Source: Gadus chalcogrammus (taxonomy: Eukaryota > Chordata > Actinopteri > Gadiformes > Gadidae). From it: 64,000 nucleotides of DNA. The notes below the pieces were generated by a model. That model made no database searches, had not been told where the DNA came from, and saw only the letters and a program-made list of their open reading frames with translations. Shown piece by piece: positions 32,340-44,796 of the stretch (the stretch's first letter is position 1; each line of letters begins with the position of its first letter). The stretch is from positions 19,675,325-19,739,324 of the forward strand of contig NC_079422.1 of assembly GCF_026213295.1 (NCBI RefSeq), read 5' to 3'. The translations under genes were made by a program, and so were the position numbers.

Positions 32340-32720
32340 CCTAATGCTCTCATAGTGTGGGCGGTATCTTCAAATTCAATTTGAATGTTTTCCTGCAAAG
32401 GGCTTTGACACGTGATAAAGGCAAGGGCTACATAACCTGATTAACCCAACTAACTCATTAAACAAACATCAGAATGAGCCGTCGGGTTAATAAATATGTT
32501 TGCTTCCATGCAGTGCTTTGTGAGGTCCGGACCTCTCTCTCCTTACACACCTCTCTCCCTGATATCTCCCTGATACCTGCCTGATATCTCCCCTTATCTC
32601 CCAACTCTCCCAACTCTCCGGCCATCTCATCTCCACTGATCTGAGCTGGAAGGGGAGACATCCCAGGAAGATGAGTGTCTTTCAGGATATCTCATTAGCG
32701 AATGCAAATGAGGAAAAACA
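32340..32720. promoter_or_regulatory. Unique block with clustered GATA motifs
   Basis: A repeat-free stretch (32340-32540) followed by GATA/TATC sites at about 32561, 32572, 32583, 32595 and 32688, the first three spaced 11 bp apart in a short CTGATAYCTCC tandem. Such spacing could place factors on one DNA face. Enhancer function is inference. Confidence 0.35.
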
Positions 32721-33361
32721 CCAAATCTTGGCAGCGAGGCGGCGGTGGATCTCCGTGGGATAGCTGGGACACGACAGCAGCTCACCAAGCGACCCCATGC
32801 TGGGCACCAAATGTGACGGCCCGCTCCTGCTGCTGCACTTTACAGGACAGAGGACCCGACCAATGGGTGCCCCCGGAGCTGGAGGAGGCCGCTACCCTAC
32901 CCTACCCGCCCCCCTCCCCAACTTCTGTCCCTCGGAAACCCCCAGAAGACAAGGGCCGCCACCACGACTAGTTCACCGGAGCAATAATACTGATAATGGT
33001 CCAACAGGGACGTTTCCCTGTTGTTGGTGCGTTGTCGGTTGAGTGCCAAGAATTGGGTCGAACTTGGCATCGCTGCTTCTCTCCATTCCTTCAAAAATGC
33101 ATATTTTTCATCAAATTGCATTCATACAGTTTTTTCATGCATCTTTTTTTTGTGTTCAACAGTGAGGCAATTTAAGATGATTATTAATCCATAAACATGA
33201 AGAGCTTTTGGTTTTCCAATGTATTTATGCAATTTTGATGAACATACATCAATTGTTTTTATTTATTTGGTTATCCCACGGACAAGAGAAGCTAATACAG
33301 TACGATATCTGCACACTTAACTACACCATGGCTACCGACCATGCTATCCACCTTACAGCCA

Positions 33362-33437
33362 CCATCTTGGTTCTAAACGGTAGCTGGACGGGGGGAACTG
33401 AATCCTCTCCCCCAGCTACCATTTAGAACCAAGATGG
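33362..33437. repeat. 26-bp inverted repeat with GC-rich loop
   Basis: Left arm 33362-33387 (starts CCATCTTGGTTCTAAACGG) and right arm 33412-33437 are complementary at 25 of 26 positions with a 24-base spacer; weaker pairing continues a further 8-10 bp outward (TACAGC/GCTGTA). Strong hairpin potential; it may be a very short foldback element. Confidence 0.85.
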
Positions 33438-33505
33438 CTGCTGTATCATCCCTATATATCCACCGTGGCCATGGCGAGGTACAGCAGGCCTGCGCTCCAC
33501 ACGGG

Positions 33506-33546
33506 TGTGTGTGTGTGTGTGTTTGGGGGGGGGGGGGGGGGGGGGG
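33506..33546. repeat. (GT)n plus poly-G
   Basis: Nine GT units, then 22 G in a row at 33525-33546. Confidence 0.9.
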
Positions 33547-33778
33547 TTCACTGGCACGGCTGCGTGGCCAACCGACCTTCTGCTCCACCCAGGGTGGGGA
33601 ACTGGGTGGGGGTGGCCAGGTCACCGGCCCCTCTCCTCCTCCCTGACACGGGCTCCGCGGGCGGGTCGCAGGGCGGGATGGCAGGATGTCAGGAGCAGCC
33701 CTTTAGACGTGTCAAAAAGCAGGCACAGCTAGAGGAAGCTGTTCATTGAGCATGATATAAAGAGAAGAGAGGGAAGCT

Positions 33779-33980
<202 letters not shown>

Positions 33981-34099
33981 CTGTCTGCCCCCCATAAAAC
34001 GTGGATATTTATAATAATTCCTCGTGATAACAGGAGCATTCATAAGTGATGATAAAGAGCAGGGAAGCGGCTTGTTAGGTTTTCTTGTGTTGGATAAAG

Positions 34100-34342
34100 A
34101 TGAAAATGTCAACACGCCCTATTCTAGTCTTTTTGACCGTTTTTTTGCCATATCACAGCATGAGCCTAATTGAGAATAGTGACAAATCATTTGCCGTGCC
34201 ATTCGCGGTGACAGAGGGACTTCTGTCGGGGGAAAGTAACAGCCAAGATGTTCTGCTGAAGGACACCAAGCCGTTTTGGAGCACAGCTACTGAATACTGT
34301 GGTTATTGTGACTCGAAGAATTGTGTGTGCCATCTTTCATGA
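34100..34342 (+). CDS. Candidate small secreted cysteine-containing peptide
   Basis: An 80-codon single-exon frame, not recognised. The ATG at 34100 has A at -3. The N-terminus MKMSTRPILVFLTVFLPYHS looks like a signal peptide (basic start, hydrophobic core of about 10, small residues after it). The middle is acidic/polar, and the C-terminus carries four cysteines in YCGYCDSKNCVCHLS (C-x2-C-x4-C-x-C), ending three residues before the stop. An AATAAATAAA poly(A)-type signal sits at 34354, 12 bases after the stop. No splice sites are needed. It lies in the desert upstream of eomes. Frames of this length also occur by chance in 64 kb, so this is only a candidate; it could be an exon of a longer RNA or a retrocopy. 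Confidence 0.3.
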   Translation: MKMSTRPILVFLTVFLPYHSMSLIENSDKSFAVPFAVTEGLLSGESNSQDVLLKDTKPFWSTATEYCGYCDSKNCVCHLS

Positions 34343-34871
34343 ACCAAAAGTTAAATAAATAAAATTGTGCGTCATTTGCTGACAAGATAAGACAAACTGC
34401 TCCACCACGATGTGGCACTGTGAGTAATCAATCCAGGAACAAAATGGCGGGTTTTCAACATTGAGGTCAGAATTAAAATGTATCCAAAAAGGGTTGAAGA
34501 AGGTTGAAATCTGAGCCCCATACTTGCCCCATCAGTCGAGACTGGATCCAAACCCCCTGGTCCCCCTGACTGGCCATGCCCCCTTTAGTGCCCAAAGTAC
34601 ACAAAGAGAGGAGATGTTGGCAGGGTAATCCTCCAGATCCAGAATCACCTCAGGTAGGAGGCTCTGTTACAGCCCCACAACGTTACTGTGTTAAGTGTTC
34701 TCTTGTTGGTTGTTTTATCAAGAGGTCCAACCCAAAGAACAAGAGAGTCTGAGGGTTTTAGATACAGTCTGTTATCCACACAATGACCTGAACAAAAACC
34801 TCTCCTCCAAATGTTATTGTTGTAATTTCTGTGATGTTTGTTGCCTTGTTTTTACCTGTTATAGGATCAAA

Positions 34872-34905
34872 CACATTCACACTCACACACACGCACACAG
34901 ACACA

Positions 34906-34943
<38 letters not shown>
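34872..34943. repeat. (CA)n microsatellite
   Basis: CA array with several interruptions in its first half. Confidence 0.95.
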
Positions 34944-34947
<4 letters not shown>

Positions 34948-36149
34948 AACACACTTTGAAATCAGTATTATATCTTAATTATCAAGGTCCTTGAGGGTAA
35001 ACTTGAGTATAAATCAGGACACATGATTAGGGCCCATAAAAACAAGGGAGGACCTGTGCATGGTTTTCCAAACTCAAAAGTTTTTTAAGTTTACTTGACA
35101 AGCATGACAAGCTGTGGATTCCTCGTCAAACTGACAACATGCTCTACTACTGCGGCGTGTGCCAAACACAAAGCTTCCAATAACATCCACTGTTTGTTTT
35201 CCCTTCCAGGGCCCACTCGTCTGAGGCACACAGTGTTTATCTGAACGGTGTCAACCTACTACACAACTCTTCCCACTCTAGTCTTTCTCTTTTACATGTA
35301 AACCTGCTGCCAATAAGCAGCAGCTGTCTGTCACCGTCTGGCTTTAAAACACTCGGGCGGCGGAAGTGACCAGGACAGTTCAGTGGGTATTTAAGCTAGT
35401 ACACGCCAATGAAGCACGCAACATTAGCATGCTAATGGGGGGCAGTTTGATATCAATATGCTGGTGTTTGAACTAAGATGGGGGTCGTCTGGGGCTGAAT
35501 GCATGGCCCGGGACACTGAAACAGATGGGCGGACATCTTGGTTTCTTCTTTGGTTTTGGTGGGATTTTGTTGATTAGTCAGACGAATCCCACAAGCATAA
35601 GAAATATGATTGATTAAAATGGTATGCAAACTACCTTATAGCTTTTGTTGCACAGCAAGCCCCCCTGCAATATATATTGTGCAGTGTAGTAAGTAGTCAT
35701 ATATCTGGGGAGAAATTTAGATGTTAAGGGAAATTTCTCATTCTGCCGCTCTGGGTTGTGTTTGAGCTGTTTGTAGCAGAAACCAAACACAATCGTCTAG
35801 GACCACATCTATTACACACCCCTTGAATTAGGAATTCAATTAAAAACAAAGTGTACCTTTCCTTTGTGCTATCTTTTTGTGTTTTTCATCATTCCACTGA
35901 CTAGGCCCACATGGGGATGTTGTGAGGTTTGAAGTACTGTTTGTGTTGTTTTTATCTGATGTGGTTCAGAGAAATTACTAAATGTCAATAATCAATAATC
36001 TTTCTGACATCCACTGAAGTATTTGAAGAAACACTTTAAGTAATGTCAAATTCTATTCATTTAGTAAAATTACCTCATTTCAATTTCTTATTGCATGATA
36101 CTCGATGCAGTTGCATACACAGATCCATATTCATAATATTTTCCTATAG

Positions 36150-36494
36150 GTCCTACGTCTGATAATACCACTGTACTCGACTACTACCTGTGAGCGCAAC
36201 ACACGAGCACGCGCCCACGCTCGTCCCCGGGGAGAAGGATGAAGTTTGATAATAGGCTGCTATCTCTGCGTCATCGCCGCGGGAGAACACTTGTGAACTC
36301 CAGTCTCGAGACGCTCCTCACTGCAGCTCGTCGCTCGCGCTCCGCGGTTCTCTCATTGATCTACCCGCGGCAACATGAGGAGACTCCACCGCCTTCCGTT
36401 TGATTCTGGGGCGCATTTTCAATGAAGACGACACGGGTTTATATGTATTAGAATAATATTAATAATTACAGACGCAGAGGAGGAGGATTGTTGG
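36150..36494 (+). promoter_or_regulatory. eomes: eomes promoter and non-coding leader exon
   Basis: CpG-rich segment (e.g. CACGCGCCCACGCTCGTCCC and CGTCGCTCGCGCTCCGCGG) standing out from AT-rich surroundings. It ends with a good donor (TTGG then GTGAGT) after 36494; the matching acceptor is 37641/37642, 77 bases before the eomes ATG. The exact transcription start is not visible. Confidence 0.55.
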
Positions 36495-37641
36495 GTGAGT
36501 TTGCACATTTTGATATTCTTTAATTGTTGTTAATTGAAACAGTGAAATTAGGCGAGGATGCCTGCGCTGAAATTAGACATTTCCATTTTTTCATATTTTA
36601 TCATAATTATACGTGGATGGATTTGGGGGAGATCATTATTTGGCGGTGTGTGTTTGTGTCGTTCGGGTTGCCTCCCGTGTGGAAGACGCTCCATGTGTTT
36701 GGTTTCTCCCGTCTGTCTCCCATGAGGAACATCTCATCACATCTCAGGCTTCTTCACACGGAAAATTAATCGTCAGATCTTGATCTTTGCATTTGTCATC
36801 CCTGAGGGACGCGGAATCACACGCTTAATTCATTCACTCTGCATACATCTATAGAATGGATTCATGTAGGCCAGATTCAATCTTTCAAAATGGCTAAATA
36901 GACCTTAATGGCTAAAATAGGACGTAAGCTATGGTAATGTATACAATTTTTTAATATTAAGCTATAATAAGTAATACAGTAATATATATAAGTAAAAAGG
37001 TAGGCTTTATCTGTCCAGGAAACATGCACCTTTATGTCCATATTCAGGCAGAACTTGATTATTATAGGCTATAGGCCTATTATTATGGATTATTATTAAT
37101 CCTTATAATTGCATTAGGTAGGCTTAATTAGCCAGTCTTCTTATATTTCCGTAAACCTTAAATAATTATTTAATGTAGCCATTAGAACGAAAATGAATGC
37201 CTATAAAAAAAAGTAAAAGTTTTTTCCGACTTATTTTAATTAATTTATTAACTTTTATTATTATTTTATTTCAGATAAATCCACTATAAACGATTCAAGA
37301 AGTTAAAAATGTAAAGGTTCTGTCCACAAAGCAGGAAATTAATGATAGGCCTAAGGCCTATAAGTCTATATTTGTATTAGGCCTATTCGTTACAATTGCC
37401 TGTTGTGAATTTTTTTGGGCTAAATATTTATCTTTGCAATATCTTGCAATGCAACAAGGACACTGGATGTTACAAAGTCTGAAGGGACAGCCGCCCATCC
37501 AAAATATATCAGAAAATGGAGCTGAAAAATACATTATGGCAATTTCTGTTAAAAAAATATATTTACGAATAAACTATGTGACCTATTGCTTCCTAGAGGC
37601 GCCCTTAAAACACAATGTGATTTTTTTTAATATTTCCTCAG
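36495..37641 (+). other. eomes: eomes leader intron
   Basis: Very AT-rich unique sequence between the leader donor and the TTTCCTCAG acceptor. No feature recognised. Confidence 0.5.
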
Positions 37642-37718
37642 AGGCTCTCAAGTGAAGCCTTTGCCCCCCGGGATCCAGACCCTCTTGCCCGCCAGCGAGG
37701 CCGGGTGCTGCAGGCAGG

Positions 37719-40189
37719 ATGCTCGGCAGCGAGGCCGAGAGCAGCAGCTTCCACCCCCCCAAAGACGTGGCGGAGGACAGGGACAAATCCCCCGCCTCCG
37801 ACGACCCCTCCACCGCTCGGTACGCGGAGCACGGACTCCACACAGACAGATATTTCCTAACACCCCCGTCCTCCACAACGGCTAAACTAAGCGCAGAGGA
37901 GGCCGCGAACCCCTGCTCCTTCCTCCCCTACACCGGCCAGGCGGGCCCGGTGCCCCCCTATCCCCCGGGCTCCGGGGCTTCCAGGTACTCCTCATCGCTC
38001 CACTTCGGCTCCGTCTTGCAGTCCCCTGCGGGGTTCCCCCCGGCCGTGTGCTCCCCGGGGGCGCGCTCCCAGTTCAGCCCTTCGTACCAGTTCGGACAGA
38101 GTCCCAACTGTATCTATCCCCCGTATGGCGGACCGGGAGCGCGCCTCAGCCCGATGCCGCTCCACCCCGGGGGGCATGGGGCCCGGGCTCAGGTCTACCT
38201 CTGCAACCGGCCCCTGTGGCTCAAGTTCCACCGGCACCAGACCGAGATGATCATCACGAAGCAGGGCAGGTGCGACCTTAGGGGTTTATGACATTTGTTA
38301 GTGGGATTTCGTGACTTATTTTTCCACCCTAATTGCTTGACAATAATAATAGTATAACATATATAACGGATTTGATTTCCCACATTGATTGTTTGTTCCT
38401 GCTCGTCTCTGCAGACGGATGTTCCCGTTCCTGAGCTTCAACATGGCGGGTCTGAACCTGACAAGGCACTACAACGTGTTCGTGGAGGTCGTGCTGGCGG
38501 ACCCCAACCACTGGCGCTTCCAGGGCGGGAAGTGGGTCACCTGCGGGAAGGCGGACAACAACATGCAGGGTATGTCACCCGAATAGGCTTCTCAAAGGCC
38601 TGGGTCATATTTCAACCTCGTTATTCGGACTCTCTTTTATTTTCAATGTCTTCATTGATTTGATTAATGGATGTGTTATTATTAATTATTATGTTTAATT
38701 AATTCATAGTGTACACGTACAGATTACTAAATTAATTAATAAACCGTGTGGTTCATTTGAAAGGTAATAAGGTGTACATCCACCCGGAGTCTCCGAACAC
38801 AGGGGCCCACTGGATGAGGCAGGAGATCTCGTTTGGGAAACTTAAGGTCACCAACAACAAAGGAATCAATACCAGCACCTCACAGGTAATGTAACGATAC
38901 CAAAATACAACAATAATAATAGTAACATAATAATAATCACATTATTATTCTAGTAATAATCATGATAATAGCAATAATAACAAAAATATAATAACCAGTA
39001 GAAGAGTAGAAGTGGGCCTACTTCACAATATACTCACAATATCTTGTGAAGTTAACAATATATCAAAATGTATTCGGGAGCATGCAGTCCCATATCAAAA
39101 GGGTCACAATATGCACAACATATTTTGGCCCTTTGACTGCATGTTCGTTCTTTGGTTCGCAGTCGATGTTGTTTAGTTAAACGCATTAAATGCATTAAAT
39201 GCCATCCGTTAGAGCTGTGGTAATGGTCGCGTTTGTTTGTCCAGGCCTCAGTTGGGGGCTTTTAGAATATTCAATTAGTGATTCAAGTGGTTAGTGTTGG
39301 CATTAATTAGCGTGCACGCGCTTTGTTCCTTAACATAACCTGAGGAACAGCATTGTTCTTTTAAATGATCAAGGCTAGGCTTATGATGCCGCTTATCTTC
39401 ATCGAAACCTGCTAATATTCAAATACGATAGGCCCTATATGCCATCGTCTACCGGTGCTATTAATAAATAAATAAATAAACGTTTTAAAAAAACATAATA
39501 AATAAATAAATATAGACTCCCGGATTTATTTATTTGTCACTCTGGATCTTTTATTATGACCTATTATTTATTCATTTTCACTCGACTCCCTCTGTGAACC
39601 ATGTGACTCCGTGCAGATGATCGTGCTGCAGTCTCTGCACAAGTACCAGCCCCGGCTACACATCGTGGAGGTGGCTGAGGACGGGGCGGAGGACCCCAAC
39701 AGCAGCCAGAAGACCCAGACCTTCACCTTCCCGGAGAACCAGTTCATAGCCGTCACTGCCTACCAGAACACAGACGTAAGCACTGCGGGAATGGACCTAA
39801 ACTTTATTATAACAAGGCGGCCATTATCCATCATCTGCATCATAGACGACTTGATACACGCCTCGCCATCAGTTAAAGATTTCATTTTGTCTCTAACTTA
39901 TATACCGGTCTATACCCATTATTCATTTTAACGGCAATTATTTTTCTAATATTTCAGTAGTGGTGGGGGAATCTAAAAAAACATCTATTGTTTATGTGTT
40001 TTTTCTTTTTAGATTACGCAGCTAAAAATCGACCACAACCCCTTTGCCAAAGGATTCAGGGATAACTACGATTCGTGAGTACCATGATTTATTTGCAATG
40101 AATTACATATTTTACATCAGATATCATATATTTTAAAGAATAATGAAACACTGTTCCACCCAACACGACCCCCAACCAATAAACGATGT

Positions 40190-40231
<42 letters not shown>

Positions 40232-41757
40232 CTGACTACATACATCTACTCCTAGGCTTAATCCATAGAAGACCAATTGGCCAAACCAGAGAACAACCAT
40301 TTGGACTTCCTGTGCATCCAGGACGTTTGGTGAAATAGCCACGCCCAATTATATCTATATGAAGAAAACTACAAAAATGATCAACAAATCCCCCAAAATA
40401 ACCTGGTTCCTGAGTGGAAATCAGAGCATGTTTTTAGCCTTCCCATATCAGCACTAGCCTGGTCCTACCGGACTCTCGTACTTCATTTCATTTGCAGAGT
40501 CTGGCCTCTCTCTCATTGACAAACGTTAACTCACTTTAAGGCAGGTGTCGGTTGGAGTTTAAAACTATTGGATCTGCCCGGTGCCACTCTGGATCTGCCA
40601 TTACCAAGCGTTAACGTTTGACTAGAACTCAAACCAGCGCACGACCTCAACGTCAATTGTTCTCAGCCACTCCCTCTGTTCGCTGACTGGACCGGAAAAA
40701 TTTGGCCGGACAAAATCCCGCGAATATACCGCAAACCCAGACTTAGTACTGAAGGGAAATTAAAATTGAGCGGAAGTACGTGGGCAGGTGGAGCCAGGCT
40801 ACATCAGCACCACAACCCAACAGAAACACAAACACAACCCAAATAAACCACAACATCCATGTCGTCCTCCCCCCTCCTCACAGGATGTACACGGCCCCCG
40901 ACGGCGACCGCCTGACGCCCTCCCCCAGCGACTCCCCGTGCCCGCACCAGATCGTTCCGGGGGCCCGCTACGCCATGCAGCCCTTCTTCCAGGACCAGTT
41001 CGTCAACAACCTGCCCCCCAACCGTTTCTACGGCGCCGCCGGCGGCGTCGGTTGCCACGGCGGCGGCGGCGAGCGCGCCGTCCCCCAGACCAACGGCTTC
41101 CTGTCGGCCTCCCCGCCCGACGACCCCGCCTCCCAGCGCTGGTTCGTGGCCTCCATGCAGCAGGGGGCCCCCAACGGAGGGGCGGCCCCCAACAAGCTGG
41201 AGCTGACCCCCTACGAGGGCGAGTACCCGGGGCCCCTGCTACCCTACGGCCTCAAGTCCCTCTCCATGCAGACGTCGGCCCACGCCCTGGGCTACTACCC
41301 GGACTCCCCCTTCAGCAGCGTGGGGGCCGGGGGCTGGGGTTCCGGCCGGGGGCCCTACCACCAGAGGAAAGGGCCGGCCCCCGGCCTGCCCTGGTCTCCC
41401 AGGCCTAGCCCCACGGCCGCCGCGGGCTTCCCGGAGGACCTGGAGGGGAAGGACAAGACCCTGGCCAGGGAGGGCGCCGGCGAGAGCGGGAGCGGGGGCA
41501 GCGGGGGGCTGATCTCAGCATGGACGGACACGCCCACCCCGGGGCTGGCCCCGGACAAGCCCGACGGGGGGTCGTACGCGGCGGGCTGCAAGCGCCGGCG
41601 TCTGTCCCTGGAGGGGTCGAGCGCCGAGGGGCACTCGCCCACAGAGGTCAAGTGTGAGGACTTGGGCCCCGCCACGACCGTCCACAGTGGGCCCTACAGC
41701 AAGGACGGGCCCCCAAGAGCCCTGCCGGCGTACTATTCCTTTTACACAAGCCCCTGA
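37719..41757 (+). CDS. eomes: Eomesodermin, T-box transcription factor
   Basis: Nuclear T-box activator needed in vertebrates for mesendoderm specification, cortical progenitors and cytotoxic lymphocytes. Coding exons: 37719-38269, 38415-38569, 38764-38885, 39617-39775, 40013-40074, 40884-41757; phases agree, 1923 bases, 640 aa (human about 690-705; the N-terminus is shorter). The T-box covers about residues 159-348: it starts [20 protein letters not shown], includes [55 protein letters not shown], and ends [17 protein letters not shown]. The last exon has the EOMES-specific tail: [47 protein letters not shown] and the final YYSFYTSP, which excludes TBX21 and TBR1. Start chosen at the first ATG after the acceptor, matching the family MLG/MQLG start. 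Teleosts have eomesa and eomesb; divergent T-box residues ([20 protein letters not shown]) and a Gly-rich insert after NRFYGAAGG hint at the less conserved b copy. The terminal exon is strongly GC-rich. Confidence 0.96.
40192..40230. repeat. (AT)n microsatellite
   Basis: About 19 AT units in the last eomes intron. Confidence 0.95.
40455..40801. mobile_element. Non-autonomous DNA transposon (MITE) in last eomes intron
   Basis: About 347 bp with imperfect terminal inverted repeats: TAGCCTGGTCCTACCGGACT at the left and its near complement, ending GGTGGAGCCAGGCTA, at the right; GTACTT pairs with AAGTAC further in. No coding content. Ends 82 bp before the acceptor of the last coding exon. Superfamily not assigned. 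Confidence 0.7.
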
Positions 41758-42213
41758 TGGTCCGCACAAAAGAAAGAAGTTGTTTTAAAAAACAACAACA
41801 TGATTTTTCATAAATTTTTATGATTTTTTGGAATTTTCATGAATATTCATGAATTTTCATGAATTGTACGATTTTTTTTGATGATATGGAAGGATAATTA
41901 GAATGTGATTTGAAAGAAAACAGAGTTACGATGTGTGGTGTCGCAAGGTATCTCAGAGAACTACAGACAACAATACTTTAAATGTAAAGATCAAAATGAC
42001 TCTATCACTATATATTTTTGTTCTGTATTTGCATATTTAAACATTGAAAGACATTTGCTTATTTCCTCTGCTGCTGGCTATATATTTTTTCCTCTTATGT
42101 ACAGTAAAATATTTGTGATACGGTATTTATCTTGAAGCTTCTTTGTATTACATTTGGCATCCTGTGATGTTTGTAAATAGCTGCATTTAAATGTTCAGAG
42201 ATTTGTTAATAAA
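41758..42213 (+). terminator. eomes: eomes 3' UTR and poly(A) signal
   Basis: AT-rich 3' UTR ending with AATAAA at 42208-42213, followed by a GTG-rich stretch (AAGTGCCAATGTGTTATAA). At 41800-41880 it has tandem TTCATGAATTTT words, which are themselves palindromic (TTCATGAA). Confidence 0.7.
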
Positions 42214-43409
42214 GTGCCAATGTGTTATAAGCAGAACCAGAGTCGGTCCATCTGTGGTGGACGATGCTTCATAAATAGCCTCCCACGACAAACATTATTA
42301 TGAAACAATAGGGCTGGATAAGACCAGCTAAAAGGGCAGAGGGGGGACCCAAACCACTGAGATTTACGGTCATCCAGGCCGAAGGAATCGACCCTTAACC
42401 TCCATCGAGGGTGGCGATGACATCCCAACTCCAACCCTGGTGCTCCATTGGTTGACCGGCGTATCCATGATCCACCTATAGGATAAAGGCTAGAGTGGAG
42501 GTCTCGCCTTTCAATGGATTCATTGGTTGATTCCCCTGTGGGTGGGTTATTGTGATAAACATTTAGAGATAATACATGAACCATTGTCTTCTTGTCATTA
42601 TTATTATCTTCAGTTTCAACTTCATTTTGATGTTGTAAACATTTGCCTGTAAGATAATAATTACACTGTTATCCACAATGAAGCAGTTTTGAGTTCTTAT
42701 TGGGATTTGCATTGGATAAAAGCATCTTCATGACTTCATGAACCAGCATAACTCGACTGCTCCTCAATAGGTTTTGCACACAAAAGTCGAGTATGTTCTG
42801 AGTTGTTCAAGAATTTAGGTTGTACCGTTCAGTTAAACTGTTTGTATTTTTGTAATATGGGCTCATTTCTTTAATTTCCCTGCATCATGGACATATGTTG
42901 CAAGACATTTAGGAACCCAATGTAGTTGCGATCCTTGTAAGCCTTTACCCTAAATGGATTACATTTAAATATCATGTATGCCTGCAGTCTATCCTCACCT
43001 CCAAATAGTGTCACAACACTCTCTGAGAACAAGGACGAGTCTCGGGACGAAGTGGGAAAACGATGCGTCTAGTCTTTGGCACGTTCTAATTTCAACTAAT
43101 TCGAACATTATTATTTATTTGTCGATGCAGACCTCTAGCACCCGCTGGTGTTCGTATGGAGAACTTTACTTCACGAACCAAAGCAGATTATAAATCTGAT
43201 CAGCGTCTGACTGCAAACTTCATGCGCAATGAACCAATGCAACCACCCCAAAGAATGCTAATTTGTTCAACTTTGAAGGCGTACTTAACATTGTTAAAGA
43301 GAAATTCACCCCTCTACATGTTCAGCAAGCAGTATTAAACTGATTTAAATGATTTATTCACTGTTATGCACTTAACCAATTTAGTTGTTTTCCCTTGCAA
43401 TTATGTTGC

Positions 43410-43524
<115 letters not shown>

Positions 43525-44031
43525 TGAGCGACAGTATCGGTGAAACGGAGAGGGGACTTATCACAACCATCACCTGACGACAAATAATCGTTGTTTCAGC
43601 TTTGACACACTCAGACTGTAATGGAAAATCCATGTCGTTTTCCCATTTCTTATTCTCCCATTTCTTATAAACCCTGTCTTGAACAAAAGAGGGAGGCTGG
43701 CTCAGTAATCATCACACTTGACTAAAACCAAAAAGAGGAATGTGAGCTCAGGCGCAAAGACACTCAAAAACCAAAGCTTTGAATAACGAGATGATATCCA
43801 GGCTTCAGACATCAGGCAAACCGGTACATGGTGTGAGACTCTGTAGCCAACAAAGCAAACCTGAGTACTTAAATACACACACTGTGACACAATTGAGTCA
43901 ATAAACACAGGTGCATTAACTTGGAGCTTCTGAAAATAACCGACCGAACAGCGCTCCCTACCGAAAAAATTAAACTGTGACAGTCAGTTGTAAAGAAGCA
44001 GAAACGAGAACGTAGCGACCTGTTTTTACGT

Positions 44032-44307
44032 CTTCTGACCAGTTGGAGGAGAACCTCGGTTCTTTGGTCTGCTGACCAGTTGGAAGAGTAGGCTACCTAC
44101 ATCTGTTATTTAGTCTGGTGACCAGTTGGATGAGAACCTCTGCTTTTTAGTCTGCTGACCGGATAGAGGACATGGATAACCTCTGTTCTCTGGTCTGATG
44201 ATCAGTTTGAGGAGAACCTCTGTTCTTGAGTCTTCTGACCAGATGGAGAACACGGAGAACCTCTGTTCTTTAGACTTCTGCCATGGAGAACCTCTGGAGG
44301 ACACAGA
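44032..44307. repeat. Minisatellite, about 37-45 bp unit
   Basis: Six to seven diverged units built on the pattern CTGACCAGTTGGAGGAGAAC then CTCTGTTCTTTAGTCT. Unit length varies through small insertions, so it is an old array. Confidence 0.85.
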
Positions 44308-44660
44308 GCATGAGGCCGGGAAGCTGTATTATTTACCTCTTATGTGTCCCCTGACCTAGAAGCAGTACCTGATCAAGAAATTGCCATAACAAGACCCAGC
44401 AGTGCCCTCGGGAGGAAAATCTCCTATCCAGCAAGTGCCTTTTTCATCAGGAAGAGAATATCCAATCTCAACGTATAACTGCGATTCTGGTGGCTGATGT
44501 GGTTTATACGGGCTCTGTCGCCATCTTGTGGTCAAATGTTGCCAGGTCACAATTTAGAAACGAGCTCACGTTGCGTGATTTATCCCACATTTAACTCAAT
44601 GCTGACTATTTTACTCAATGGACCAGTCATTCTGGCTGTCAGTGGATTTATGAAATGAGA

Positions 44661-44796
<136 letters not shown>

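Noticed and set aside
32760..33060. A retroelement end near TGCTGGGCACCAAATGTGAC
   Set aside because: The phrase recalls sequences next to LTR ends, but no paired terminal repeats, primer site or polymerase frame were found.
40788..41408. A 206-codon Arg/Pro-rich frame over the eomes last exon
   Set aside because: It is an alternative-frame shadow of the GC-rich terminal exon.
37719..41757. T-box gene taken as tbx21 next to tbkbp1
   Set aside because: That pair is adjacent in human 17q21, but the C-terminal motifs ([12 protein letters not shown], final YYSFYTSP), the presence of cmc1 and zcwpw2, and the AZI2-type tail of the adaptor gene point to eomes and azi2.
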